The notes beneath the pieces are model-generated. The model was not told the DNA's origin, did not search any database, and worked only from the letters and a program-made list of their open reading frames with translations. A DNA stretch of 58,464 nucleotides, from NCBI GenBank assembly GCA_017694935.1, contig JADIME010000061.1:1-58464 (forward strand). The letters are read 5' to 3'. A program made the translations under genes and the position numbers. Below, one piece after another: positions 13,097 through 22,142 of the stretch; positions within the stretch are counted from its first letter, which is position 1; each line of letters starts with the position of its first letter. Source of the DNA: Candidatus Merdivivens pullistercoris. Its GTDB lineage: Bacteria; Bacteroidota; Bacteroidia; Bacteroidales; UBA932.

Positions 13097-14398
13097 TTAG
13101 AATGCCAGTACAGGGCGGATATTGTGGAGTGCCACGTTTTTGTCGCTGGTGAATGCACCTGCCTTTTCAGTGACACTGGCGAATAATACCACATGCATGC
13201 TGCCAGAAACGCTTTCCATGCTTGAAAGGTACGGGCGGCTACTTATTTCTACAGGCAGGCCTCCGGTTTTTTCGATGCTCTCATTTACAGTATATATGGT
13301 ATTCAACGGGAATACATCGTTCATTATATTGGAGCCGTCCGGTATGTCATTTGTCCCGATATACAGGAGCTCGATCACCGATGGCAGGTACCAGTCGCTC
13401 GATGCGGCCGGAGCGGGGCATTGTTTCCTGTAGTCTGTAATATATTGGACGGCATCCACAAGATAATCGTAGTGTTCTGGAACGTAGTTGAATGCCTCTA
13501 TGCCTTTTGTGTTGTTGTATCCCAATATGTAGTTCAACAATGCAGAGTTTTCTTCTGACGGATGTACGAAAGTGGTCTCGTATTGTGTGTTTGCCATGAT
13601 CCAGCTTCCTACTTCGCCTCCGTATTCAGTGTAGTTAGTCTGCCATGCCGCATATCCGTAGTTTTCTAAAAGATCCAGTGATACGGCAAGGCCGTGGGTA
13701 CACCAAGGTTTCTCGTTTTGCATGGCCTCATCGTTCACGGAAGGGTCGCCGGTGTAGAATACTACGGCTATAGGGGTCTTGCTTCCGTCCGGCTCTGAAG
13801 ACCATGTGCCGTCCGAGTAGTAGAAATCTCCTATCTGCGGTGCTGCCGCCACTGTTACCAAGCAAGTGGCCGATGTTTCGCCGCTCGTGGCCGATATTTC
13901 TGCAGTTCCTTCATTGATGGCGGTGATATTTCCGTTCCCGTCCACGGTGGCGATTGCCGGATTGCTCGTTTCCCACGTTATTGCTGAATGTTCAGGCGAG
14001 ATTTCGGCTTCAAGGGCGAATGTCTCGCCGGCGACCATGCTGAGAGCTTCGTTCGACAGTACAATGCTTTCGGCTGTAGCCTCGGTCACAGTGACTTCGC
14101 AGACGGCTGTCTTTCCACCGCAGCTTGCCTCTATCGTCGCCGAGCCGATGGAAACTCCTCTCACCAGGCCTGATGCGTCCACTGTCGCAACGGCATTGTT
14201 GCCGCTTTCCCACGCTATGGAGTTGTTGCCGGATACGGTTGCGTTCAATCGGTATGTTTCACCGACCTGTATCTGTATCGATGTCTCTTCCAAATCCAAG
14301 GAGATGTTTTCCTGGTTGTTGCACCCTTGGAGTGCAATCAAGGCGGTGATAAAGATAATTGTCGATAATGCCGCCATATAGTATTTCTTTATAGTCAT
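13097..14398 (-). CDS. Surface lipoprotein with two BIG2 (Ig-like) domains
   Basis: The 433-residue product begins with a lipoprotein signal peptide (lipobox LQGC, Cys26), so it is expected at an outer membrane or the surface. Two bacterial Ig-like group 2 domains follow (about 30-105 and 110-185), each with the W...N.AIATVD.G pattern. The rest (about 188-433) is a domain starting GDFYYSDGTWSS, with CTHGLAVSLD, GYNNTKGIEAFN, SSDWYLPS and ending RPVLAF; WYLPS resembles FISUMP/DUF1566-type domains. Its substrate is unknown. It is 52 bases downstream of a paralogue with the same C-terminal domain, probably in one transcript. Adhesion or glycan binding is only a guess. Confidence 0.85.
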   Translation of the reverse strand: MTIKKYYMAALSTIIFITALIALQGCNNQENISLDLEETSIQIQVGETYRLNATVSGNNSIAWESGNNAVATVDASGLVRGVSIGSATIEASCGGKTAVCEVTVTEATAESIVLSNEALSMVAGETFALEAEISPEHSAITWETSNPAIATVDGNGNITAINEGTAEISATSGETSATCLVTVAAAPQIGDFYYSDGTWSSEPDGSKTPIAVVFYTGDPSVNDEAMQNEKPWCTHGLAVSLDLLENYGYAAWQTNYTEYGGEVGSWIMANTQYETTFVHPSEENSALLNYILGYNNTKGIEAFNYVPEHYDYLVDAVQYITDYRKQCPAPAASSDWYLPSVIELLYIGTNDIPDGSNIMNDVFPLNTIYTVNESIEKTGGLPVEISSRPYLSSMESVSGSMHVVLFASVTEKAGAFTSDKNVALHNIRPVLAF

Positions 14399-14450
14399 GA
14401 TCTTATCCTCATTTGTCGTTATTTATAATGTCTTATTCCATAAACACCGT

Positions 14451-15980
14451 TTAGAAAGCAAGCACCGCCCTTACGAGACATGAATAACTTTTGTCGTAAG
14501 CCATCAGCATTCCGGTATTGTTTATCTGGTAAATGTAGCTCCAGAGATTTTCAGAGCTCGAATGGTACATCTTTGATTCGGATATCAATACGGCTTCCGG
14601 TATTGACGACAGTTTCTCATTGATGAGAGGCCGGTTCGATGTGTTGTTCCCGATATTGTAAATATTGTTGTCGTATATTCCGGTAATGAGCAGTGAAAGT
14701 TCTTTTATGCTTGGCAGGTACCAGTCGCTCGATGTTTCGGGAGCCGGGCATTGTTCGCGGTAATCCATGATGTACTGCATCGCCTGTACCGGCCATGCCG
14801 AATTTGACGGATCTGTATGGAAGGCTTCGATGCCGCAGGTGTTGTTGTACCCGATGATCGTGTTAAGAGGATCGCCCATATTGGTGCCCGTGGCTATTGC
14901 TGCATAATCCGTGTTGGCTGTAATCCAGTCGCTTATCGATGTCCCGCATGAACTCCAGTTTTCCTGCCATGCGCTTTCGGTCTCATTCAGGGCTATTACC
15001 AATCCGTGAGTGCAGTCGGGATGTTCGCTTTTCAGGGCATTGTCATTGAATGTCGGGTCTCCCACCCAGAATACGATTCCTATCACTTCCTTGTCTCCAT
15101 TCAATTCTGAAGACCATGTGCCGTCGCTGTAATAGTAATCTCCTGTTTTTGCATCAGGCATCACTACTGTGATGGAACACTCTTCGGTTATCCCTCCGCA
15201 TTCTGCCGTGATAGTGGTTTCGCCGGTTGCCAATGCTGTCACTTCGCCGGCGGCTGATACGGAAGCCACGGATGCGTCGGATGAGGTCCACGATATTTCC
15301 TGATCGGTCGCATTTATAGGAAGTATCACGGCTTCTATCGTAGAGGTCTCGCCCGCGAACAGGCTTAATTTGTCAGACGACAACCTTATCTCCGAAACAG
15401 GAATGTCCACTACATTTATTTTGCATTCGGCGGTGACTCCCATGAACTCTGCAGTTACAGTGGCTTCGCCGGTTTTCATCGCGGTTACCATGCCGGCAGA
15501 GTCCACTACGGCCACATTCATGTCGGAAGAGGATCATTCCAGAATATCTTCGGAGCGTACTTCCTGCATGTTTATGGTTGCCGTAAGCTGGAACTGTTCA
15601 CCGGGCATGATTTCTATCGAGGTTTCGTTGAGTACTATGCTTTCGTCAGGGACTTTCAGTACCTCGACATCGCATACTGCCATGAATGCTCCTGAACGTG
15701 CCCATATCCTGCACTGTCCTTCTTCTACGGCCAGAACATCGCCGTCTTGCGATACTGTCGCGACAAGCGTGTCGGTGGACGTCCATTCCAATGAAGTTTC
15801 AATGCCTTCAGGAAGCACGACGGCCGACAGCCGGTGGGTAGAGCCTTTGATCATCGTGACAGATGTCTCGTCAAGCATGACGGATGTCACTGTTTGCGGG
15901 ATTTCTTCCTGGCATCCCGTCACCGGCAATATCAGAGAAATGAATAAGGCCGGGAGAATTAAGATTTTTGCAACATTCAT
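14451..15980 (-). pseudogene. BIG2-domain lipoprotein gene broken by an in-frame TGA
   Basis: The first part (15980 to 15534) encodes 148 residues with a lipoprotein signal (lipobox VTGC, Cys23), one BIG2 domain and the start of a second, ending EDILE-stop. The next codons of the same frame continue SSSDMNVAVVDSAG, exactly the second half of the BIG2 core W-[ST]-S-[SD]-D. The stop TGA at 15536-15534 therefore sits where TGG (Trp) is expected. Without it the product would be 509 residues: three BIG2 domains and the GDYYYSDGTWSS...RAVLAF C-terminal domain shared with the gene at 13097. The downstream part could only restart at ATG 15521, without a signal peptide. A base-call error or a real strain-specific nonsense change are both possible. 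Confidence 0.85.
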
Positions 15981-16029
15981 ATAGGTCTTGTATTTTTAGT
16001 TTGTATTTCAGTCTATGGAAGTCTATGGC

Positions 16030-16061
16030 GCAAATTTCCATTTTATGAAATGAAAATACAA
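16030..16061 (-). promoter_or_regulatory. Promoter for the BIG2 lipoprotein genes
   Basis: On the minus strand TTG (16061-16059) is separated by 20 bases from GAAATTTGC (16038-16030), one mismatch from the Bacteroidota -7 box TAnnTTTGC. It is 50 bases upstream of the start at 15980. Confidence 0.5.
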
Positions 16062-16127
16062 GACTGTTTTTATGGTTCTGCTTCAATTTGAAGCACCGGA
16101 ACAACAATTTGACCTATTGGAATAAAC

Positions 16128-17879
16128 TTAAACCGCTTTTTTCTTCATCGACATGCTGATTTCTTTCCTGTACCTTGCGGCGGTACACCCGGTCTCTTTG
16201 CTGAATGCCTTGTAGAAAGCCGATACGGAGGAAAATCCCAATTCGTCGGCGAGGACTTTCAACGGTGTGTCGAATGACGGGGAAGACATGAGCCTTGCCG
16301 CCTCCATGATGCGGTGCATGTTGATATAATTGTAAAAATTCATGTCCGCATATTTGTTGATTGCCCGGGACACGTATGTGCGGTTAGTGTCCAGGGCGTC
16401 GGACAATGTTTTCAGGGATATGTCTTTGTTGCTGTAGAATTTCCCGTTTTTCATAAGATCCTCTATCCGTTTGTACAATTCGGCGTCGGCCGCATCTTCA
16501 GCCTCCGTCCCGCGCTGCATATCACCCTCGGGGGCCTGACGGATGTTCTCGTTGTTGATCCTCTGCACGAAATTGTTGTATTGCATTGACAGGAGCCTGT
16601 ACATCCGGTTCCGCCGCATGTACAGCAGGAGCACGAATAACAGGGATATGATGACTATGGCCGTGATGAATACGGAAGTGTATATCTTTTTGTCGGCGCG
16701 CAGCAACGCGAGCTCCTTGGCCTGTATCTCGTTGTCGTATTCCATCTGCCTGTTTTTCAGTATCAGGCTGTTGAAATCCTGTGTCTTGCGCATGTACGAC
16801 AGCTCGTCATTAAGCATGACATATCTTAACGACGCGTCCAAAGCTTCTTCAGTCTCTCCTTTCTCGTTGGCCAGAAGGGCTATGTGGTACAGGAACCTGT
16901 GTCTCAGCTCTACATTTTTCCTGTAATACGACAGTTCAATACCTTTCCGGTACAGTTCCATCGCTTTGCCGGTATGCCCTGTCTCTTCACAGAATCGTCC
17001 GTAGTGCAGGTAGCAAAGTCCTATTGTTCCCGGTTCAGCGTACTGGAAATATTTCATTGCTTCCGTGTAAAGCGAATCGGCAGCCGCAGCATTGCCGAGC
17101 ATGGCGTTTATGTCCGCATCTATCAGGGCTATGAGTGAATAGGCCAGTTTTATCCCGTCTTTTTTCGCATAATATTCCGCCCTGTCGATGTAACAGGCCG
17201 AACTGTCGGTCTCGCCGGTAATGAATAACATCTGTGCCATTGATATGCTGGCAAGACAAAGGGAAAAGTCTTCCATCTCGCAGTCATTGGCCAATGCCCA
17301 TGCTTCCCGTGCGTATGTGAGACCGTTGGGATCGGACTGGGTATAGAAGATGCTTACTATGTTTCCGAGGAACGCTATTTGGTTCCGGTAATTGTCGGTG
17401 CCCTGTATTTCACTGTATCCGCTGAGGAAATATTCAAGGGCGCGTGAATAATCCGACTCGAATTTCATAGTGTAAATGCCGAGTATGTTGTCCAACATTG
17501 CAGACAATTCGGATCCGATATTGCCGTTGTCCAATTTTTCGGAAAGATCCAGGTATGCCTTTACCGAGTCCTTGTCCTCGATGAAGATATATGCCTGTGC
17601 GATGGACAGCAGGCAGTTGATTGCCGTCACGGTATCTTTGCGCCGGAGTGCTTCCTGCAGGTATGGACGGGTCATTTCTATTATTTTTTCGTGTTCCCCG
17701 TCAAGGTTTGCCTGTTTCCATCTTGACCTGAGGTCTGAAATTTCAGTCTGCCAGCCGTCTGGCTCCGGTATTTCATCTGTGATATCATCGGCTTTGGAAC
17801 AGCCTGCCGACAGAATGGCCGCGAAAGCAAGGACAGTCAGGCACCGCAAAGAAAAGTGCATGTGTTTATATTTAGTCAT
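16128..17879 (-). CDS. Membrane-anchored TPR regulator with AraC-type HTH
   Basis: One-component transcription regulator of a Bacteroidota-typical build. The start at 17879 (583 residues) is preferred over the longer frame from 18041 because a good promoter lies at 17906-17937; ATG 17861 is also possible. A lipoprotein-like signal (LSAGC, Cys27) precedes TPR-like helical repeats (about 60-370), a coiled segment, one transmembrane helix (about 395-420, SVFITAIVIISLLFVLLLY) and a C-terminal AraC HTH (about 480-575; SLKTLSDALDTNRTYVSRAI and ADELGFSSVSAFYKAFSKET). This predicts periplasmic TPRs and a cytoplasmic DNA-binding domain. It is upstream of, and on the same strand as, the BIG2 genes, which it may regulate. 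The signal sensed is unknown. Confidence 0.85.
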   Translation of the reverse strand: MTKYKHMHFSLRCLTVLAFAAILSAGCSKADDITDEIPEPDGWQTEISDLRSRWKQANLDGEHEKIIEMTRPYLQEALRRKDTVTAINCLLSIAQAYIFIEDKDSVKAYLDLSEKLDNGNIGSELSAMLDNILGIYTMKFESDYSRALEYFLSGYSEIQGTDNYRNQIAFLGNIVSIFYTQSDPNGLTYAREAWALANDCEMEDFSLCLASISMAQMLFITGETDSSACYIDRAEYYAKKDGIKLAYSLIALIDADINAMLGNAAAADSLYTEAMKYFQYAEPGTIGLCYLHYGRFCEETGHTGKAMELYRKGIELSYYRKNVELRHRFLYHIALLANEKGETEEALDASLRYVMLNDELSYMRKTQDFNSLILKNRQMEYDNEIQAKELALLRADKKIYTSVFITAIVIISLLFVLLLYMRRNRMYRLLSMQYNNFVQRINNENIRQAPEGDMQRGTEAEDAADAELYKRIEDLMKNGKFYSNKDISLKTLSDALDTNRTYVSRAINKYADMNFYNYINMHRIMEAARLMSSPSFDTPLKVLADELGFSSVSAFYKAFSKETGCTAARYRKEISMSMKKKAV

Positions 17880-17905
17880 TATTCGATGAGTCAATAGGTA
17901 TGCAG

Positions 17906-17937
17906 GCAAAAATAAAATACAGTTTTGAATTTTCAAA
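17906..17937 (-). promoter_or_regulatory. Promoter of the TPR-AraC gene
   Basis: Minus-strand TTTG (17937-17934), 19-base spacer, then TATTTTTGC (17914-17906), a full match to TAnnTTTGC. The predicted transcript starts near 17900, about 20 bases before ATG 17879, which rules against the longer upstream reading frame. Confidence 0.75.
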
Positions 17938-18029
17938 AGAAGCATCAGTAATCTTTCGCCGCTGCGGCCACGGCTGGAATTAACCTCAATCTTGCGAATA
18001 TAAAGAACATCAAGTAGTTGTAAAAACGG

Positions 18030-18082
18030 CGCAAAAAACAAGTGTGGATTCTGAGCAGTTTATAAGCCGTCAGAATCCACAC
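18030..18082 (-). terminator. Terminator of the TlpA-like gene
   Basis: A 13-bp perfect stem (GTGTGGATTCTGA at 18042-18054 with TCAGAATCCACAC at 18070-18082) is followed on the minus strand by TTGTTTTTTGCG. It lies 115 bases after the stop of the gene at 18198. The remaining bases 18083-18197 hold only an AT-rich stretch with ACAGTGAATTG at 18118-18128. Confidence 0.8.
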
Positions 18083-18197
18083 CAATTTTCCCTTGAAATT
18101 TTACAGTATATTAATACACAGTGAATTGTAAGTCCATATCTTAATTCCTGCCGTGGCCGTAGCAAGGAAATAAAGGATACAGCTGCCAAACAATTTC

Positions 18198-19334
18198 TTA
18201 TTCTCCGAGATATTCGTCAAGGACTTCTTCAAGCCCAGCCTCGTCGAGCTTGGTGGCAATGATCTTGCCCTCGCTGTCTACCAGGACGTTTTGCGGAATA
18301 TAGGATACGTTGTAAAGTTCCCTCGGTTTAGTGTTCCAGTATGCAAGGTCTGAAAGCTGTATCCATGTCAGGCCGTCGTCCTTTATTGCCTGCAGCCAGG
18401 ACTCCTTGTCGTTGTCCATCGATACGCCGACGATTTCAAAGCCTTTGTCGTGGTATTCATTGTATATTTCCACCAGGACAGGATTGAAATTGCGGCAAGG
18501 ACCGCACCAAGAAGCCCAGAAATCTATCATAGTGACTTTGTGCTTAGGGTAGATGGAGGAGAAGGTAACATCGTTGCCTTCCATGTCCGGAACAGTGAAG
18601 TCCGGGGCCGGCTGGCCTTTCATCAGATGGCTGTTCGCCGTAAGGTATTCGGAAATCTTTTTAACCAAAGGACTTGAAGCGAATGTGCCGTTTTCAGTGT
18701 AAGGCTGCAATTCTTCGGCAATGTCCTCGAGGGACATGGTTCCCATGTCGTAATAAAGCCTTGTCAATGCATAGTAGGACAATGGATTTTCCGCCTCGTA
18801 TGCTTCGATGATAAGGTTTTGCAGTGAATCCGATTCAGCAAATGCCTTATTCATTATTTCCTGCATCTCGTTCATCCTTTCTTCAGTAATGTCCGGTGAA
18901 TACATCTCGGTCAGAAAAGAGTCCATGTCTATGCCGTATTTGTCCATAACGTCGTTATGGATTTTGGCTGTATTGTAAAATATGCTCTGTGTGTTTCCTC
19001 CGTTTATGAGGCTGTATGACATGTAAGGGCCGCTTTGCTCTATCTCAGCGGTGTATTTTCCGTTTTCAAGGAAGATTTCTGCTCCTCCCTGCATCCCTTC
19101 TATGCCTATGAAATAAGGCACAGGCTGTTCGATTTGTCCTTTAAAAGTGAATTTCCCGTCTATGATGTCAGCTGTATCGGTGACATTGCTGAATTCGGAG
19201 AAAAGATACGCTTTCCTTTCAACCGATACGGAATCGTCCGTATTGACGAAAGTGCCTTCAATCACGTAACCTTTGTTGTTACATGATGCCAGCATGGCAA
19301 CTGCTGCCATGATTAAAATTAAATTCCGTTTCAT
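18198..19334 (-). CDS. TlpA-like thiol-disulfide lipoprotein (DUF4369 plus thioredoxin fold)
   Basis: Periplasmic thiol-disulfide oxidoreductase of a Bacteroidota lipoprotein family. Start ATG 19334 gives 378 residues with a lipobox (LASC, Cys18); the longer frame to 19445 would bury the signal peptide and run into the upstream gene. Residues about 20-115 look like DUF4369 (GTFVNTDDSVSVERKAYLF). The C-terminal thioredoxin/AhpC-TSA domain (about 238-378) contains FWASWCGPC, the CxxC redox site, and a cis-Pro region YIPQNVLVD. The substrate is unknown; such proteins usually reduce or isomerise envelope disulfides. It follows the carbonic-anhydrase-like gene by 34 bases and is probably co-transcribed with it. 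Confidence 0.9.
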   Translation of the reverse strand: MKRNLILIMAAVAMLASCNNKGYVIEGTFVNTDDSVSVERKAYLFSEFSNVTDTADIIDGKFTFKGQIEQPVPYFIGIEGMQGGAEIFLENGKYTAEIEQSGPYMSYSLINGGNTQSIFYNTAKIHNDVMDKYGIDMDSFLTEMYSPDITEERMNEMQEIMNKAFAESDSLQNLIIEAYEAENPLSYYALTRLYYDMGTMSLEDIAEELQPYTENGTFASSPLVKKISEYLTANSHLMKGQPAPDFTVPDMEGNDVTFSSIYPKHKVTMIDFWASWCGPCRNFNPVLVEIYNEYHDKGFEIVGVSMDNDKESWLQAIKDDGLTWIQLSDLAYWNTKPRELYNVSYIPQNVLVDSEGKIIATKLDEAGLEEVLDEYLGE

Positions 19335-19368
19335 GATCAAAAATATTAATGAATCTAAAATATATCCG

Positions 19369-19911
19369 TTATCGTTTGTTCCTGTATTCGTCACGCACAC
19401 TGCCGTCAAGGAACCATTCTTTGTATCGAAGGTATCCGGCTGCATTGTTCTTGGTCATATCGGCGACCGTTTCGGACGAGTCCTTTACTTTCTTGGCAGG
19501 CACGCCTGCGTAAATCCCCGGTTCCAATACCGAATTGCTCAGTACGACCGCGCCGGCGGCGATGATGGTGTTGTCAGGGACGACTACATTGTCCAGAAGC
19601 ACGGCTCCCATGCCGACAAGCACGTTATTGCCGATTTTCGCTCCGTGTATCACGGCATTGTGACCGACTGAAACGTCATTGCCGATTTCTACGACCGAGC
19701 GTTTGTACAATGTGTGCAACACGGCACCGTCCTGAATGTTCACACGGTCCCCTATGATTATCGAATTGACATCTCCGCGCAGTACCGTCCCGTACCAGAT
19801 ACTGCAATCGTCGCCTATTTTCACATCTCCTATGATGGCGGCGTTCTCTGCAATAAAGCATCTTTCCCCTATTACGGGGGTAAAGCCCAATACTTCTCTG
19901 ATGATAGCCAT
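19369..19911 (-). CDS. Gamma-carbonic-anhydrase-like hexapeptide-repeat protein
   Basis: The 180 residues form a left-handed beta-helix of hexapeptide repeats (IAENAAIIGDVKIGDDCSI, IGDRVNIQDGAV, VSVGHNAVIHGA). Three His at the canonical metal positions (in VLHTLY, VGHNAV and IHGAKI) support the gamma-carbonic anhydrase/YrdA-PaaY family. A zinc or iron trimer is expected; activity as an anhydrase is not certain because many family members lack it. It has a clear promoter and may be cotranscribed with the TlpA-like gene. Confidence 0.88.
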   Translation of the reverse strand: MAIIREVLGFTPVIGERCFIAENAAIIGDVKIGDDCSIWYGTVLRGDVNSIIIGDRVNIQDGAVLHTLYKRSVVEIGNDVSVGHNAVIHGAKIGNNVLVGMGAVLLDNVVVPDNTIIAAGAVVLSNSVLEPGIYAGVPAKKVKDSSETVADMTKNNAAGYLRYKEWFLDGSVRDEYRNKR

Positions 19912-19931
19912 GTCCTATTATAAAATATGGT

Positions 19932-19964
19932 GCAAATATACGCGGAAGCCGAGAGCAGAACAAA
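19932..19964 (-). promoter_or_regulatory. Promoter of the gamma-carbonic-anhydrase-like gene
   Basis: Minus-strand TTTG (19964-19961), 20-base spacer, TATATTTGC (19940-19932): a full consensus pair. A second TATATTTGC copy lies further upstream (20015-20007) with TTTG at 20041-20038 and a 22-base spacer, possibly a weaker second start. Confidence 0.75.
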
Positions 19965-20077
19965 TTTATTTGTTATGCCGAGGCGTGAACCGTATTTCTG
20001 CCGCAGGCAAATATATAATAAAAACTCGTGAGCGGTACAAAAACTTAGTCATCCTCCCAAGAATCCATACAGAACTT

Positions 20078-20749
20078 CTAAGTCGATAGCACGATAGCCC
20101 TTACGTTGTCGAAGCGCCGTGCCGCAAGGTCTTCCGGTGAAATCAGGAAAACCAGTACCCCGCAATCCATGAAATTGAGATTGAAGTCCGTCCCTTCGAA
20201 CGAATCCACTTGCAGCAGGATGATCCAGTCTTCGAAAGGATGATCCCAGTTCTCCCATTCCCGGTGGACGGGAGGGGCGAATAATGCATGTTCTTCCGTA
20301 TGCCTTTTCTTTGGCCTGTCGGAGAAAACGACAGGCAGTTCCTGAGGATACAATGGGTTGCCGTCTTCGTCTGCCGGCATGATTTCTTCAAATCCGTCGC
20401 AATCGGGGAAATAAAGTACCTTTACGTCTTCTGCATCACTGATGTAACCGCCTATGCTGTAAGCCGCGCCGTAATTCCCGAGATAATGGTCGATCTTGCA
20501 GAAAAACGACAGTAATCCTTTATGTGGCAACAGATTCCCGGTATCAAGCGGCGCAATATCCCCGAGGTCGATCTGGCAAATGAAATTGTACGGCCACGGA
20601 TCTCCGTCGCTGTCAATGTATTCGGGATATGGATAGCCGGCAGGAAGCATCGCTGGTCCCCAGAAATGGGACAGGCGCTTTCCGGCATTCCTGTCCGTGG
20701 TTATATGTATCTGTTCAGAACGGCAGGTCGTCGTCATCCGCATTGTCAA
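20078..20749 (-). CDS. DUF1963 (YwqG-like) protein
   Basis: A 223-residue protein resembling the DUF1963 family, often annotated YwqG; no biochemical role is assured. Typical features are SHFWGPAMLPAGYPYP near residue 27, PYNFICQIDLGDIAPL, and the C-terminal LLQVDSFEGTDFNLNFMDCGVLVFLIS, the family's Asp-rich core. All candidate starts (20749, 20743, 20737) lie inside the end of ssb, giving a 23-35 base overlap in another frame and implying translational coupling. It is the last gene of the lysS-led operon. Confidence 0.8.
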   Translation of the reverse strand: MTMRMTTTCRSEQIHITTDRNAGKRLSHFWGPAMLPAGYPYPEYIDSDGDPWPYNFICQIDLGDIAPLDTGNLLPHKGLLSFFCKIDHYLGNYGAAYSIGGYISDAEDVKVLYFPDCDGFEEIMPADEDGNPLYPQELPVVFSDRPKKRHTEEHALFAPPVHREWENWDHPFEDWIILLQVDSFEGTDFNLNFMDCGVLVFLISPEDLAARRFDNVRAIVLST

Positions 20750-21185
20750 TGTTTAAAGGTGCTGATTGCGGGACCTGCTGTGCGGGCCGGGCCTGCGGTG
20801 TCTGCGGCTGATACGCCTGTTGCGCTCCTTGCTGCTGGTATCCGTTGTCGGAAGCCGGTTTTCTTCCGAGCAGCTGGATGTTGTCTGCATGGATTTCGGT
20901 TACATAGTGCTTTATGCCGTTCTGGTCATCCCAGTTGCGGGTACGGATGCGGCCTTCGATGAACAGCTGCGTGCCTTTCTTTACGTATTGTTCTACAATG
21001 TCGGCATTCCGGCGCCAGCATACTATGTTGTGCCATTCCGTCATCTCTTTCAGCTCGTTGTTCCTGTCCCTGTACCTTTCTGTGGTGGCAATGGTGAATG
21101 ATGCCACCTTGGTGTTATTGTCCAAATATCTTACGTCGGGGTCTTTTCCCACGTTGCCTATCAGCAGGGCTTTGTTGAGTGCCAT
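20715..21185 (-). CDS. ssb: Single-stranded DNA-binding protein
   Basis: Protects single-stranded DNA in replication and repair. The 156 residues show the OB fold (MALNKALLIGNVGKDPDVRY; EMTEWHNIVCWRRNADIVEQY; FIEGRIRTRNWDDQNGIKHY), a Gln-rich linker and the acidic tail DDDDLPF that recruits partner proteins. Only 11 bases separate it from aroE; its 3' end overlaps the DUF1963 gene. Confidence 0.97.
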   Translation of the reverse strand: MALNKALLIGNVGKDPDVRYLDNNTKVASFTIATTERYRDRNNELKEMTEWHNIVCWRRNADIVEQYVKKGTQLFIEGRIRTRNWDDQNGIKHYVTEIHADNIQLLGRKPASDNGYQQQGAQQAYQPQTPQARPAQQVPQSAPLNIDNADDDDLPF

Positions 21186-21196
21186 ATTGTTTGTGT

Positions 21197-22090
21197 TTAA
21201 AAGTCAGTCGTTTTTTTCGTTTCGGATGCCGCCTTCAGCATTGCCGCTTCATCGGGCCTTTCGCCTGTGAGTATGCGGAAGCCTGTGATCGCTTGTGCGA
21301 GCAGCCATACTTTCCCTGAAAGATAGTAACATCTTTGAGGCATCCAGATGGAATCCTTTTTTAAGGATAAAAGCCCGTTGCTGAATGTCAGCCCTCGGAA
21401 CTGTCTTGAAAATGAAGGGTTCGCATAGTTGGCCTCGAAAATGCTTTTGCCTGTGAAGAAGCGTTTCGGCATCTTGCGTATCTCTTCCATCACCACCGGT
21501 ACGGTATAAATGATAAGATGGCTTTCTTCCATCAGGTGTTCGAGGTCGTGCATTTTTCCCGGAATGATGTTCCCGTTTCCCGGTCTCGATACGAATCTTT
21601 CGACGGCGGCCTGGGTGCGGTTTACTATGACGGTTTCCATTCCCAAGTCGGCAGAAGCGCAGGCGGCAGCCATTCCGGCTCCGCCGCAACCGATTACGAG
21701 TGTCCTGATTTTCTCGGCCCCGGCTTCATTGTCTTCTATCTCGAAATGGTCTCCGAGCACCATCCTCAGTCCGGCATAATCGCTGTTTGCGGCCGTTATG
21801 CTTTCGTCTTCGTTTTTCATCAATATGTTAGCGGCCCCGATGCGCCTTACGACGTCATCGTATGTGTCGGCTTCTTCAAAAGCCAGCCTTTTGTAAGGGG
21901 AAGTGACGTTTATGCCGTCGTAGTCCGACAGGAACCGGACTATCGATTCTTTGAAGCCGGCCTCCTCGATCAGGTCGTAAGAGTATTTCCCGCCGTATGC
22001 GGCATTAAACAGCGCCGGGCTCAGGGAATGCCCTATCGGACTGCCGATCAGTCCGAATCGTTTTGTATGCTTGTTTTGATCCAAAATCAT
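21197..22090 (-). CDS. aroE: Shikimate dehydrogenase
   Basis: Reduces 3-dehydroshikimate to shikimate with NADPH in chorismate biosynthesis. The 297-residue frame carries the substrate-binding GSPIGHSLSPALFN near the N-terminus, the catalytic Lys in NVTSPYK and Asp in NSDYAG, and the nucleotide-binding loop GCGGAGMAAA. The sequence is divergent from enterobacterial AroE but these motifs are complete. aroK, a later step of the pathway, is also in the window (26394) but in another operon. Confidence 0.92.
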   Translation of the reverse strand: MILDQNKHTKRFGLIGSPIGHSLSPALFNAAYGGKYSYDLIEEAGFKESIVRFLSDYDGINVTSPYKRLAFEEADTYDDVVRRIGAANILMKNEDESITAANSDYAGLRMVLGDHFEIEDNEAGAEKIRTLVIGCGGAGMAAACASADLGMETVIVNRTQAAVERFVSRPGNGNIIPGKMHDLEHLMEESHLIIYTVPVVMEEIRKMPKRFFTGKSIFEANYANPSFSRQFRGLTFSNGLLSLKKDSIWMPQRCYYLSGKVWLLAQAITGFRILTGERPDEAAMLKAASETKKTTDF

Positions 22091-22142
22091 GGTCTGTGTA
22101 TTGCGGTTTTGAGTTTCATGTCTAAAGTGCGTGAACGGGAGT

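Noticed and set aside
15534..15536. TGA as tryptophan (recoding) in the BIG2 gene
   Set aside because: recJ, aroK, ssb, lysS and batD-batE all end in TGA, so TGA is a normal stop here.
17880..18041. N-terminal extension of the TPR-AraC protein to 18041
   Set aside because: It contains the promoter (17906-17937) and hides the signal peptide; translation from 17879 fits better.
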